The notes under the pieces: generated by a model
What the model was told of the DNA's origin: nothing
The model's input: the letters and a program-made list of their open reading frames with translations, nothing else
Database searches by the model: none
Program-made: the position numbers and the translations under genes
Shown here: positions 11,501-22,036 of the stretch, piece after piece
Numbering within the stretch: the stretch's first letter is position 1
Layout: every line of letters starts with the position of its first letter
Source of the DNA: Spinacia oleracea
Lineage: Eukaryota; Streptophyta; Magnoliopsida; Caryophyllales; Amaranthaceae
DNA: 64,000 nucleotides
Direction: 5' to 3'
Assembly: GCF_020520425.1 (NCBI RefSeq)
Contig: NC_079489.1
Coordinates: forward strand, 81,660,810-81,724,809

Positions 11501-12292
11501 TGATCCTAACATTACCAAGTGGTTTTTGATCCCATACCATCAAGAGTAAGTGTTAGAGATTGATCGATATTTGGTAAATAGCTATGTTATTGTTATTTTC
11601 ATGCATAAGGTTGCAATAACATTTATATATAATGCAGAAATCATTGGATTTTGTACGTGTTAGACCTACGTAGAGGTTGTGCGTATATTTTCGACTCTGC
11701 GATAGGTTCCAACCGAGAAAATAGTGCATGGGGAATCTTGTGTTTGTAAGTTACTTTCAATTCTTTTTAAGTTATTTCTTTTCGTGCCGAATCAGATTCA
11801 TGAAGTTTTACTCAACTTCCAGGGCATACCAAGTGTACAAGTTTAATGATGGGATTTGTCCGAATAGAGCGACTATGCAGGGGTTGAAAGGCTTCCATGT
11901 AAAGGTATATCATGCTTACTAATTAGCTTTACTTTTTTTTTGGGTAACTACTTGGATATATAATTTATGATTTATCTCCAAATCAGTGTGCTCAACAAGT
12001 CGGCGCCCGCGAGTGTGGCTATTACGTTATGAAGTTCATGCATGAAATAGTCACGTTACACCATAACACTGATGAGCGGTTAGACAATGTTCGTTCTTTT
12101 ACCATATGTTAGTTGAACTACTAATACTAGTACTTTTACGTAGTAGAATTCTTAATTTACAAGTAGCATTACTTATCATGTTACTTATTTCAGGCTTACA
12201 CTCCAAGAAATGCGCCTTATACCGATGAGGAAATAGATGTGGTTCGTGAGCAATGGGCTAAGTTTTTTACAACCGAGTATTTATTTACTTAG
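8562..12292 (+). CDS. CACTA-borne Ulp1-like cysteine protease gene (12 exons, one frameshift)
   Basis: Likely accessory protein of the element, with a C-terminal C48 (SUMO protease-like) domain. Exons, each with GT-AG borders: 8562-8855, 8950-9179, 9286-9585, 9710-10132, 10235-10510, 10610-10822, 10909-11255, 11342-11545, 11638-11745, 11823-11904, 11987-12088 and 12194-12292. Together they would give about 892 aa. All phases agree except exon 2, which is one base short: the frame changes between about 9065 and 9120, so the strict reading stops at a TGA near 9150. Exon 4 holds a charged helix after KATGGVNVGYKV. Exon 5 resembles the plant DUF8039-type domain. Exon 6 encodes a Lys-rich repeat (ELIVKEKTT-like). 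The protease triad is visible: His in NHWILYVLDL (exon 9), Asp in IFDSAIG (exon 9) and Cys in ARECGYYVMKF (exon 11). Whether the frameshift is real or bypassed by splicing is unknown. Confidence 0.85.
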
Positions 12293-12527
12293 GTTGTTTA
12301 GACACAAAGATGGAAGCGTTTATATCTTCATGGATTTGGTAAAGTTCTTTAATTTTTCCATAATTACAAGTCTGCTGGATTTGCTAATTTATTGCTTTGA
12401 ATACTAATCTGCTGGTCTTGCTGCTGCTGCATGTGAATTCTGATCTGGTGGTCTTTAGAATTTCACTTCCATCTGTGTGTTTCTCCTCTGTTTGCTTCTG
12501 TTGCTGCTCTGTATGTTATTGTTTCTA
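12293..12527 (+). other. 3' region of the Ulp1-like gene
   Basis: T-rich and CTG-rich sequence directly after the stop codon, probably 3' untranslated. No reading frame of note. Confidence 0.4.
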
Positions 12528-14190
12528 CTCATTCGAATCTATTTATGCACATTTAAGGCTCATTAGGTCGTTATAGGTCATGTACGTTTAGAGCTAAAAT
12601 GACATTTCCGCTCCCAACTTTGAACTAAAGAACCTAAGGACTCATTTGATTCTTATTACATGACTAATATTCATAGTTTTAACTTTCTAAAACTCATTCG
12701 AATCTATTTATGCACATTTAAGGCTCATTAGGTCGTTATAGGTCATGTTTAGAGCTAAAATGACATTTCCGCTCCCAACTTTGAACTAAAGAACCTAAGG
12801 ACTCATTTGATTCTTATTACATGTCTAATATACATAGTTTTAACTTTCTAAAACTCATTCGAATCTATTTATGCACATTTAAGGCTCATTAGGTCGTTAT
12901 AGGTCATGTTTAGAGCTAAAATGACATTTCCGCTCCCAACTTTGAACTAAAGAACCTAAGGACTCATTTGATTCTTATTACATGTCTAATATACATAGTT
13001 TTAACTTTCTAAAACTCATTCGAATCTATTTATGCACATTTAAGGCTCATTAGGTCGTTATAGGTCATGTTTAGAGCTAAAATGACATTTCCGCTCCCAA
13101 CTTTGAACTAAAGAACCTAAGGACTCATTTGATTCTTATTACATGACTAATATACATAGTTTTAACTTTCTAAAACTCATTCGAATCTATTTATGCACAT
13201 TTAAGGCTCATTAGGTCGTTATAGGTCATGTTTAGAGCTAAAATGACATTTCCGCTCCCAACTTTGAACTAAAGAACCTAAGGACTCATTTGATTCTTAT
13301 TACATGACTAATATGCATAGTTTTAATTTTCTAAAACTCATTCGAATCTATTTATGCACATTTAAGGCTCATTAGGTCGTTATAGGTCATGTTTAGAGCT
13401 AAAATGACATTTCCGCTCCCAACTTTGAACTAAAGAACCTAAGGACTCATTTGATTCTTATTACATGACTAATATGCATAGTTTTAACTTTCTAAAACTC
13501 ATTCGAATCTATTTATGCACATTTAAGGCTCATTAGGTCGTTATAGGTCATGTTTAGAGCTAAAATGACATTTCCGCTCCCAACTTTGAACTAAAAAACC
13601 TAAGGACTCATTTGATTCTTATTGCATGATTAATATGCATAGTTTTAACTTTCTAAAACTCATTCGAATCTATTTATGCACATTTAAGGCTCATTAGGTC
13701 GTTATAGGTCATGTTTAGAGCTAAAATGACATTTCCGCTCCCAACTTTGAACTAAAGAACCTAAGGACTCATTTGATTCTTATTACATGACTAATATACA
13801 TAGTTTTAACTTTCTAAAACTCATTCGAATCTATTTATGCACATTTAAGGCTCATTAGGTCGTTATAGGTCATGTTTAGAGCTAAAATGACATTTCCGCT
13901 CCCAACTTTGAACTAAAAAACCTAAGGACTCATTTGATTCTTATTACATGACTAATATACATAGTTTTAACTTTCTAAAACTCATTCGAATCTATTTATG
14001 CACATTTAAGGCTCATTAGGTCGTTATAGGTCATGTTTAGAGCTAAAATGACATTTCCGCTCCCAACTTTGAACTAAAGAACCTAAGGACTCATTTGATT
14101 CTTATTACATGACTAATATACATAGTTTTAACTTTCTAAAACTCATTCTAATCTACGTATGCACATTTAAGGCTCATTGGGTCGTTATAG
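12528..14190 (+). repeat. 161-bp tandem array, about 10.5 copies
   Basis: The marker atttatgcacatttaagg recurs at 12541, 12706, then every 161 bp to 13994, with a diverged copy at 14155. Interior copies differ by only a few bases, while the first spacing is 165 and the last copy is the most divergent. This is the pattern of a minisatellite homogenised from the middle. It contains no reading frame. It lies between the protease gene and the right subterminal repeats. Confidence 0.95.
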
Positions 14191-14712
14191 GTCAACAACG
14201 TACTTAATTATCTCTATAGTCTGCAACTATATCTTTTAATTTTATGCTTCAATGGAATGTAAAGACAATATCGTGAGTGTAAACTTTGGTACTCATATAT
14301 ATTTTCCTTCCATGCAACTTGCAGGCTAGGGATCGAGTCGATTGGAAGAAAGTCAACACGACCTTACTTAAGGTTTGTAATGCATGATCTAAAGGGACCT
14401 AAGTGGCTGGATTAGAGACATTTGTTAGATTAGCTCTCTAGCCTTTTGTCTTTAGTTGTTAATATTAGTTGTAATTTGTTAGACTAGCTAGGTGTTTAAA
14501 AATTGTAAACATACGTACTATATATACGCTTTGCTTTGTTGGGTTAATATAAATGAAGTTAATGTAATGATTTATTTATCAAAGATAAGCAGATTCATAC
14601 CTTTGCTATTTTGGTGTTGATTGGGTACAGGTTTCAATACTCAATGGAGTATATATCTAGTTGTGGTTATTGCCGCCTATTTTATATTTTAAAAGAATTT
14701 GGAAAAAAAAAA
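14191..14712 (+). other. CACTA right-side spacer
   Basis: No clear gene. A short exon-like piece near 14325-14372 follows a cttgcag acceptor-like site and ends before ggtttg; it could be a terminal non-coding exon. The rest is AT-rich. Confidence 0.4.
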
Positions 14713-15072
14713 TTAATGTTGTTGAAGGGGGCTTTTAATGTACGCCTCAACAACATATGAATTTATGGCGCCAATGTACAGGTATTGGCGCAAAAATAAG
14801 GACCTGTTGAGGGGGGCATTTAAGAAGTGAGCCTCAACAGAGGAGGCTGTTGAGGCAGGCTTCTTAAATGCCCCCCTCAACAGGTCCTTATTTTTCGCGT
14901 TTCTGTAGAGGTTGTTGAGGCGGGCTTTTGAAAGCCCCCCACAACAGATCACCTGTTGAGGCGAACAAAGCCCGCCTCAACAGATCACTGAGCTGTTGAA
15001 GCTACGTCTGTCGCAGCGGGCCTTGTTCGCCTCAATAAACCCAAAAAGCCCCCCTCAACAGGTATTTTTTCC
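14713..15072. repeat. CACTA right subterminal repeats with clipped terminus
   Basis: Dense copies of ttgaggggggc, gcctcaacag and their complements mirror the left end. The last bases, ggtattttttcc, match the inner part of the left inverted repeat, but the outer CACTAGT is absent. The two final C residues could belong to either the element or the adjoining copia sequence. Confidence 0.85.
14792..14895. repeat. Perfect 36-bp inverted repeat hairpin
   Basis: The arms 14792-14827 and 14860-14895 are exact reverse complements of each other. The 32-bp loop is itself partly palindromic (gcctcaacag ... ctgttgaggc). The whole could fold into a 104-base hairpin made from subterminal motifs. Confidence 0.92.
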
Positions 15073-15142
15073 TCTGCCGCAGGCGAAGCACAACTCGTAC
15101 ACTGCAGCTATGGGAATCAAGCATGTTGGAGAATGGCTTTGA
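15073..15142 (+). pseudogene. Copia pol C-terminal stub
   Basis: Encodes the last 22 residues of the copia polyprotein (ending MGIKHVGEWL, stop 15140-15142), matching 49542-49611. Everything upstream has been replaced by the CACTA right end, so this is a remnant at a rearrangement junction and not a gene. Confidence 0.9.
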
Positions 15143-16002
15143 TGTCCTTGTTTAATGTTTTAAAGTTTTAGAGTTTAATACTTTGTAAAACATTATTGGT
15201 TAACCATTCACATTAATGAATAGAATTCATTTTTCCATTTAATTTGTGGTTTATTAAATGATGAGTCCCTTCAATTTGACGATATATTCAAGATAGAGTG
15301 TCAAGACCAGTGCTGTGACTAAGAAATGTCTATCAAGTGAACTTGAATGTCAAAAGTTGAAAATGGTCCCTGGTCGGAGTTTTCTATAAAGATGGACGCA
15401 TAGAAAACGTTAGACAACTAGAATGCAAGATGACCAGTAGTTATGTTTCTTGAACTATGTGGACATGGCAATGTCGAAATGATTTGCATAGATACTTACT
15501 TTGGGAAGAATAGTATCGGAAAAACCTATGAAACTTTACTGTAAGAGATGAAAATCTGTCACAAGTAAATTTCATTAAAATTATTAGACACTAATCCTCA
15601 ATACCTGAGTGATTTAAGATTACTTGTTTGAAAACTGGTTACTTTGACGTTGTCAACCGTCGCACCGTAAAAGGAGGCTATAAAGGCAACGCTCGGGTAA
15701 TCACCTATCAAACGAAGTCTAATCTCAAGATCGCAAGATTGGGATTGTCCTCCCATAAATCGGGATAAGATGCTGAAAGTTGTACAAGGCCACTCGGAGA
15801 GCTAGAAACTGTAAAATGCATGGCCGTGCTCAGATGAATCATAGGCTATGATTATCTGTTTATTTGATCAGTTGAACTCTGAAACCGAGAAACACCTCTG
15901 GACATAATAAGCATGAAAACTCTTACCTTATGTTCAAGAGCAAGCATTGAGTGACAAAGGAATTAGGAAATGCACACTTGTCCCTAAGGACAAGTGGGAG
16001 AC
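15143..16002 (+). other. Copia region between pol stop and 3' LTR
   Basis: Untranslated part of the copia element, nearly the same as 49612-50471. It ends with the polypurine tract caagtgggaga immediately before the LTR. No gene is seen. Confidence 0.8.
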
Positions 16003-16317
16003 TGAAGGAAATAATGCCCTTGGTCCAAGTATGCATTTAATGGTAAGTCTAACTAATGCGGTTCAGTGTTAATTATACAAGTTAATAATTCAGTGAGATC
16101 AAGTGAATTGTATGCCTAGCTAGAGGCCGCTTCAGTTCAAGTGGATTAATGATATTAATCCAAAGCTTACTCTTGACTGAACCCGTAGGGTCACACAAAT
16201 AGTACGTAAACAGATCAAGTATTTAATGGTATTAAATACTCCATCTATGGATATTCGGAATCGACGGATCTTGGTTCCAGTGGGAGCTGAGATCGTCAAA
16301 GGCAAATTATGAATACT

Positions 16318-16508
16318 CCGGAAACGATGATATTGCCGGAAACAGAAATATTGTCAGAATCGGAAATATTATCGAAGTCGGAAAATAATTCCGGAAACGG
16401 AAATATTAAATATTTGTTTGAAACGAAAATTTATTCCGGAATCGGAAATATTAAATATTGTTCGCATCGGAAATGAATTCCGGAATCGGAAAATTAATCG
16501 GAAGCGCG
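16318..16508 (+). repeat. CGGAAATATT motif array in the LTR U3
   Basis: About a dozen degenerate copies of cggaaatatt and ccggaatcgg at 12-30 bp spacing, upstream of the TATA box. The same array is present in the other LTRs (23178-23500, 31476-31800, 50786-50975, 58005-58310). Placement suggests a promoter-proximal or enhancer-like array; function is inferred. Open frames through it are low-complexity artefacts. Confidence 0.8.
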
Positions 16509-16898
16509 ACGTACGAAATAAACATCGGACGAGCTTGCTAGACGCAAGGCCTAGCACGAAGCTAGGCCCAACGCCTAGCGAAGCCCGCGCGACCAAGCAA
16601 GCAAGCCCAGCCAAGCGATGAGCAAGGCCAGGCCCGCGAAGCAAGGCCAGCGAGTTGCGTGCCCCTCGTGGGCGGCGAGCAGTTGCTGGGCCAAGGCTCA
16701 GCGCGCACGCGCGCACGGCGCCCTTCGTGGGCTGCTGTGCGTGTGTGTTTTTGTGCTTGTGTACGAAACCTTGATCGATTAGGATTCGTTTAAGATTAAA
16801 TTCCTAAATCTACTAGAATTTAATTAGTTGAATTTAAGTTAAATTCAGATTAGTTAAATAGTTTCCTAGTAGGATTCTAATATCCGATTCGAATACCC

Positions 16899-16906
16899 TA
16901 TAAATA
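16899..16906 (+). promoter_or_regulatory. LTR TATA box (copy 1)
   Basis: TATAAATA within accctataaataggtg, placed after the U3 motif array and GC-rich block and about 350 bases before the LTR end. This is the expected site for the copia promoter. Confidence 0.7.
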
Positions 16907-18257
16907 GGTGATCATAGTTCACAATTTATAACGAGTAATTCAAGTATTCATTCAAGTTTTAGGCTTAAAACTCAGACTTTTATTTGTCATCAAAACAGAA
17001 AATTTCATAGTACCTTTGGCGCAATTCTAGTTAATTAAACCTAAGGCGGATCCGAGCGTGCTGTGGACTATCTACGAAGGGACGACATTTAGAGTCCTAG
17101 ACTTGTTCTTGTTCGGTTCGCGCGCAGTTAGGGAGGGCACGCTACAAAGAGTATGCATCCTAAATTATGCTAATTGTTATGTGGCAATTAATTTGGATTC
17201 CTGGCTTTATGGTTTTTCCGCATGATTTATATTCAGTTATATGTATCATAACCTAACAGCACTCCTCCGCCTAATCGATATGCAACACATAAATAGCATT
17301 ATAAGAATGTTCTGGATTAAGAACATGCAAAAAATCATTCCAAAATGTTAATTTAATAATAGTCCATCTGCAAGTAGAAAGGAAAACACTATTAAGACGC
17401 ATTTTAATGGAAGAAATATAGATTCGATAAGTAAATAACAATTTACTAATAATTTAGAGAAGGAAACAATATTATAAGGGAGAAAAAAGAATATAAAGTA
17501 TCTGATGAGAAAATAACATTATAGCCTTATAAGTGACTTTCCATAAAGTTCACTTACTTTCCTGATTTTATAATTCTCAATCAAAATAACATTGTTCTTT
17601 GTTGACTTTTGTTGTTATGGGCCATAAGGAAGCTTTTAGGCCTTTATTTCTTGGGGTTTCTGATTTGTTAGAGCAATCCACTAAATAATCAGCTTTCCAA
17701 TTGAATTAAATTGTAAAAGTGTCGGTAATTTAGTATATTCCACAGGGCACACCAAAAGTACAATTACTTAACTCCATCTTATACAATAGAGATTACTCCA
17801 TAGTTCACTAAGATTCAACAAATCATCAACAAATAGTCACATAACATTCGAACTCGTTCACGAATTTTTGTTAAATCGAGTAGAATCACACTCAGATCAT
17901 GAAACTGTGTTAAACTTAATGAGTTTACGACCCAATTAGAACCTAAAACTCCTTTAACACTCCACCCATCAACCCCTCATGAAGTCCGACTTCACAATCA
18001 GCAAACTGGAGGGTACCTTAATTTCTAGAGAAGCTTAAACAAAAGTCCAAAAGAACAAACATAGACTACACAACATACAGAGTATAAAAGTAAAAGTACT
18101 ATAAAGAAAAAGAACAAAAAAAACCCCTTTGATTTCAACATTTGTGTCCCTTCCCTTCACGTGCTCATCCCCTTCCTCTCTCCTCATTCACCCTTTCTCT
18201 CTCTAGAAAAAAAACAACTCTTGTAAAATCTGTAAATGTCACACAAACAGACACACA

Positions 18258-18284
<27 letters not shown>
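18258..18284 (+). repeat. (CT)n microsatellite
   Basis: An uninterrupted CT run of about 27 bases, within a pyrimidine-rich stretch that looks like a plant 5' UTR, about 50 bases before the ATG at 18335. It is slightly shorter in the other copy (about 52726-52750). Confidence 0.9.
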
Positions 18285-18289
<5 letters not shown>

Positions 18290-18334
18290 CTTAGATCAGA
18301 TCTTCAACATTCATGACCACATTTTAAAACTTCC

Positions 18335-18431
18335 ATGCCTTTCTCACTCCTCTTATTTGTGATTTCTTGTTCACTTCACTTATTATTATCACCCGCATCT
18401 GGGCACAATCTCTGCTCCACCGCACAAAATG
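18335..18431 (+). pseudogene. Signal-peptide exon fragment
   Basis: An ATG after a CT-rich leader opens a frame with a typical secretory signal (MPFSLLLFVISC, then a Leu-rich core, then SPASGHN). The exon ends at a good donor, aatg|gtaagagg. No following exon is visible, so this is probably the first exon and promoter of a host gene caught in the mosaic. The upstream leader contains a G-box-like CACGTG near 18160. I do not recognise the gene. Copy 2 (52801-52897) keeps the frame open with two substitutions. Confidence 0.5.
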
Positions 18432-19322
18432 GTAAGAGGATATTCATCTCTATTAAAAGTCCTAATAATTATCAAAACAGAAAAAACAAATCCCCAAATA
18501 TTTTGTTATTCAAATTCAAAATCCGTACCTGTATTCGTAAGTATCATCAAAGTAATTCTCAGAATACTGGATCTGATCCTCTAACTCCGCCACAATTGGA
18601 TAATTTAAGTCTGCAATACACAAAATCCCATTAATTTTATATATCCAAGTTTCATAGTGATCAGCTAAAAAATCATAAACTCAAAGTAATTGGTTTTTTT
18701 AAAGAGATACCCAGAAGAGAAAATGAATCAAATTGACCAAATACATGAAGAATCAGAAATAAGAATGCATTTTTTCAATTGGTTTACAAAAGATTGTAAT
18801 TTTTAATCAAATTAGCAATTAAAAAAATGAAAAGAGGATATTCATACCTGATGAAGAAGCCATTGCCTCTGTAAAAACTTCACCCAAAAAAAAAATATGA
18901 ATTCACATAAAACGAAATTGACCCAAGTAAAGAAAAATTAAAACCCTAATTAATTGATCGAAAACAAGAAATTGGGAAACATAACTAGTTAGATGATGAT
19001 GAGGGTTTGATTTTTGTAGAGATTCAACGTGAAAAGGGCCGACCGATTTTGCCTCCTTCTCCATCTCCACCAATTGATGATTAAAAAACCTCAATAACAC
19101 AAAGATCAAACGAATAAGAACATAAGTTTTAATCTGAATTTACCGAATCCTTGAGAAGAGAATAGAACTGGAAAAGCGACGAGGGAGAACTCAACTGAGA
19201 GTTCTGTTTAGTGCGGAGGATTTTCTTTTTTGCCAGAACTTTGAAATTATTGGGGTGGTAGAGTTGCAAATCTCTTAATAATTTGTTTTTCGGTTAATAA
19301 GGGCATAGTGGACTTTTTCAAA

Positions 19323-19382
19323 GGGGACACGAAAAGCGTGATTACCAAATTAACCTCAGTTGTTCCTTTATATAATAGAGAT
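19323..19382 (-). mobile_element. Helitron-like 5' terminus, site A (copy 1)
   Basis: On the minus strand this starts ATCTCTATTATATAAAGGAAC, resembling plant Helitron 5' ends (TCTCTA...). About 60 bases are shared with 22037-22095. No matching CTRR end with hairpin was found, so the element border is unproven. Confidence 0.4.
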
Positions 19383-19640
19383 AAGTTGCACCCTCCCAAC
19401 AAATACACACTCCTGTAGCTCTAACCTTCAGCCTAGAAGACATCTTTTCAGTGATCTGTTTTGCGGAGATCCTCTTAGAGAATATAGGAATCCCCAAGTA
19501 TCTAAAGGCAAACCTTCCCAGGCTAAACCATGTCACACCCAACATCTCTGAACATCCACCTCTTTCATACCACTACAATAGATGTCAGACTTTTGACAGC
19601 ACCCAGTAATTTTGAGAGAAAACCAAATCAAAATCAAACC
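19383..19640 (-). pseudogene. L1-type LINE reverse transcriptase fragment (copy 1)
   Basis: Minus-strand reading gives FAFRYLGIPIFSKRISAK, the conserved block near the C-terminal end of plant LINE reverse transcriptases, followed by a degraded RLKVRATG stretch. A one-base difference near 19546 breaks the frame here compared with 54019 in the other copy. It is cut off by the Helitron-like terminus at 19382. Confidence 0.7.
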
Positions 19641-20007
19641 CAAATAGATCCAAAGAAAAGTCAGGGGCACAAAATATCATTAACTCCGGTAACCCTAAAG
19701 CTAAAAATTCAAAGAAATTCAAAGATTCATAAATACCCATGTACAAATCATAATCAAAATCAACAAAATAACGTACCAATCAACCATAAGAAAAGGATAA
19801 TACGAATTCGCATTGGAACATTTAAAAAATCATTCAAAACCAATTAAATAAATCAATCAACCATAAGAAACAAACAATTGCAATAGAATCGTAAACAAAG
19901 CAAGAAACTCCGTACTCAAAAATTAATTAATATGACATAATCAATCCAAGTGGTCAACAAATGCAAAAAGGTTAAACCAATATCTTAATTCTAAAAAAGT
20001 AACTGAC

Positions 20008-20220
20008 TTGAATTTCAGCGGATTGGACAGTGTGAAAAGTGCGGTGACTGCGGGGCTGATGACCCAAACAAATGGAATGTCGTGTGGGTGGATGACTGAG
20101 CCTGGATGGCGGTGCAGCGCGGGTGCCGTCTGTGAGCCGGACGGAGAGAGAAAGTATGTGAGAGTGAAGCGGCGGAAGTTCAAAATGAGGAAGTGTATAG
20201 AGGCAGATACTCAAATGTAA
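20008..20220 (+). other. Unidentified open stretch after an acceptor-like site
   Basis: An open frame of about 66 codons follows a ttgaatttcag acceptor-like site, with a basic end (RKFKMRKCIEAD). It has no ATG at its start and I do not recognise it. In copy 2 the same frame contains a TGA (near 54577). It may be a captured exon or chance. Confidence 0.25.
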
Positions 20221-20732
20221 CAGAAACCAACGTGAGGTATTTGAACCCCTAGGCACTTTGATAATTCATAGCCAAAGCGTTCTGATTATGCTGCCATTGT
20301 AGAAGATGAAAACTTATCACCGCAACTCGACATGGAAGATGAAAATTCACTATAAATCATCAAACAAAGTTCATTAAACATATTTCAAAGTTTCAATAAT
20401 TAGACTCCAATAACTGATCAAGGATTTGAACAGTGAAATTGTAAAACCTAATTAACCATTCTGAACCAATTCATATCATACAATCTGTTGGTGACCTTGG
20501 TGACCTGTAAAGATATTCCCCATTTAGATCTATATATGTGATTGAGAGAGCAACGGATAGGAGAGAGCAACGAAGAGTTTTGAATGATACATCGCTTGTA
20601 TTTTCACGGGATCTAAATGTAATTAATTCCATAACACTCATAATTCAATATTCATAATTAATTCATAACAAAAATCCCATAACAAAAAAATTCAAAATTG
20701 GTAAAAATAAGAATTCAGAAAAATGAGCATAC

Positions 20733-20938
20733 CTTAAGGTGTGCATCGCTTTCCTAGGTAATTCAAGCCCACATAGTTTGCTTTGACCGCACTGTTATTG
20801 TATACCACCACTGTGGGTAGATTACAATCAGGATAATTAGGGATACAATCTGTAGATATTATTTTGACAAACTTTGTTGCTTAGTATCTCCTTGCTAGCT
20901 CTTCCAAGCATCCCATTAACATTTCACATTCAGCAAAT
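20733..20938 (-). pseudogene. Captured phosducin-like protein exon (copy 1, stop codon)
   Basis: The minus-strand exon has proper borders (attggcag| and cttaag|gtatg) and encodes the thioredoxin-fold segment of phosducin-like proteins: [38 protein letters not shown]. These proteins assist folding of tubulin and G-beta subunits through the CCT chaperonin. Here a TCA serine codon has become TAA in RRYSATK, so this copy is broken; the copy at 55205-55410 is open. Neighbouring exons of the host gene are not evident, so this is an isolated fragment. Confidence 0.75.
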
Positions 20939-21800
20939 CTGCCAATGTTTTAAAATTTGAAACTTAAATTAAACATCCTATATCCAAAGACAGTCATAAT
21001 ATTGACACTTAGCTATTGAACTACTATTATAGCACAATATGTCACCAATGTGCAAGTAAAAATATGATATGGCCTGATACAATATGTTTGTGATTTCATG
21101 TCCACAATGACACCGAGAGAAATAATTTCTTTGCAAGTGTCTACCAAATTAGATATGCCAATCATGAGTAATGCTCACGCAAAAAGGAAAAAGTTCTCCA
21201 AAGGACGTTAAGCTTATATCAGTAACTTACTGGTATACGGAGTACATTATATGCATAAGGGAAAAAGTTTATATATAACCATAACAACAATCATTTTAAG
21301 ATGATGCAGCGCCTCATTTTATATTTTCTAAATGAAGTCTATATATGTTTTTCAACTCAAATTTTATCTCATTAATACCTCTTTGGATGGCTATAGAAAT
21401 CCATTTTAATTCGGAAAACCCATACGTCATCTTTTTTGATTTGAAACTGATACATTAGAAAACGGACAAAAGAAAAACTTATAAGGAATCCAAATCAGAT
21501 TTCTCAATAAGTGTAAAAAAAATGACCTTTTTCAGCCTAATTTCAGAAATTCCAGAATGTAAAAAACTGACCTTTTTTCAGCCGATGACAACAGTAAAAT
21601 CTGAAAACCTAATTCATTAAAAAAGAAGTCAAAATTAACTTCAATACTTGTTCAATCAAACATGAATTCGACCAAAACAAATCTCAAATCCAATTAAATC
21701 GACAAATTACAATAAAATCAAATATTAAATCCATAAAATGAAACAAAAACTTTGAAACCTAATTAAAAGAACAAAAACTGGGAAAAAATAGACGAAAAAA

Positions 21801-22019
21801 TCAACATACCTGCTCGAATTGAAGGAGAGGAAGAACATCGAAGGAGAGGATGAAGAATTTCGAAGTAGATCGAAGAGGATTTGAGGAAGAAGATCGAAGG
21901 TAATTGTAGAGGAAGAAGATCGAGGAAGAAAACGGGAGGAAGAAGAGAGAGAAAATAGTGTAGCAGTAAGTTTTAGGGTTTGGAATGAAAGGTTGTGTTT
22001 TGATTAGGGGGAGGGGCAT
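21801..22019 (-). other. Minus-strand open stretch ending at a splice donor
   Basis: 72 codons starting MPLPLIKTQPF, rich in Ser, Phe and Leu, ending at a cag|gtatg donor-like site. The translation is the same in copy 2 (56626-56844). It lies directly inside the Helitron-like terminus at 22037-22095, like a captured first exon or 5' UTR. I do not recognise it and coding is doubtful. Confidence 0.25.
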
Positions 22020-22036
22020 TACCGTCTTTGTCTATG

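Larger units (their letters stand above)
860..15072 (+). mobile_element. Autonomous-type CACTA (En/Spm) DNA transposon, right terminus clipped
   Basis: The left end begins CACTAGTGGAAAAAACCCC and the right end reads, on the minus strand, GGAAAAAATACCTGTTGAGG, so the termini are inverted repeats. The outermost bases CACTAGT are missing on the right, where copia pol sequence follows. Both ends carry many short subterminal motifs (GCCCGCCTCAA, TGTTGAGGGGGGC) in both orientations, as CACTA transposases need. Inside are a TNP2-type transposase gene and a Ulp1-like protease gene. The length of about 14.2 kb is normal for autonomous plant CACTA elements. A 3-bp target duplication cannot be verified: the left flank ends aac but the right flank is unrelated. 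Without the right terminus the element is probably immobile now. Confidence 0.93.
16003..17258 (+). mobile_element. Copia 3' LTR, plus strand (copy 1)
   Basis: The 1256-bp LTR begins TGAAGGAAATAATGCCC after a polypurine tract and ends ATAACCTAACA. The start resembles Angela/Tork-type copia LTRs (an inference). U3 carries a CGGAAATATT motif array (about 16318-16508) and then a GC-rich block (16500-16740). A TATA box lies at 16899. The right flank starts gcact; the left flank of the element is lost, so no target duplication can be checked. Confidence 0.92.

Noticed and set aside
12528..14190. CRISPR-like regular repeats
   Set aside because: Units are 161 bp with no distinct spacers, in a plant transposon; this is a tandem minisatellite.
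19942..20256. Minus-strand frames of 80-94 codons in both copies
   Set aside because: They overlap the plus-strand exon-like segment, show Ser/Leu/His-rich low-complexity sequence and lack any recognisable motif.
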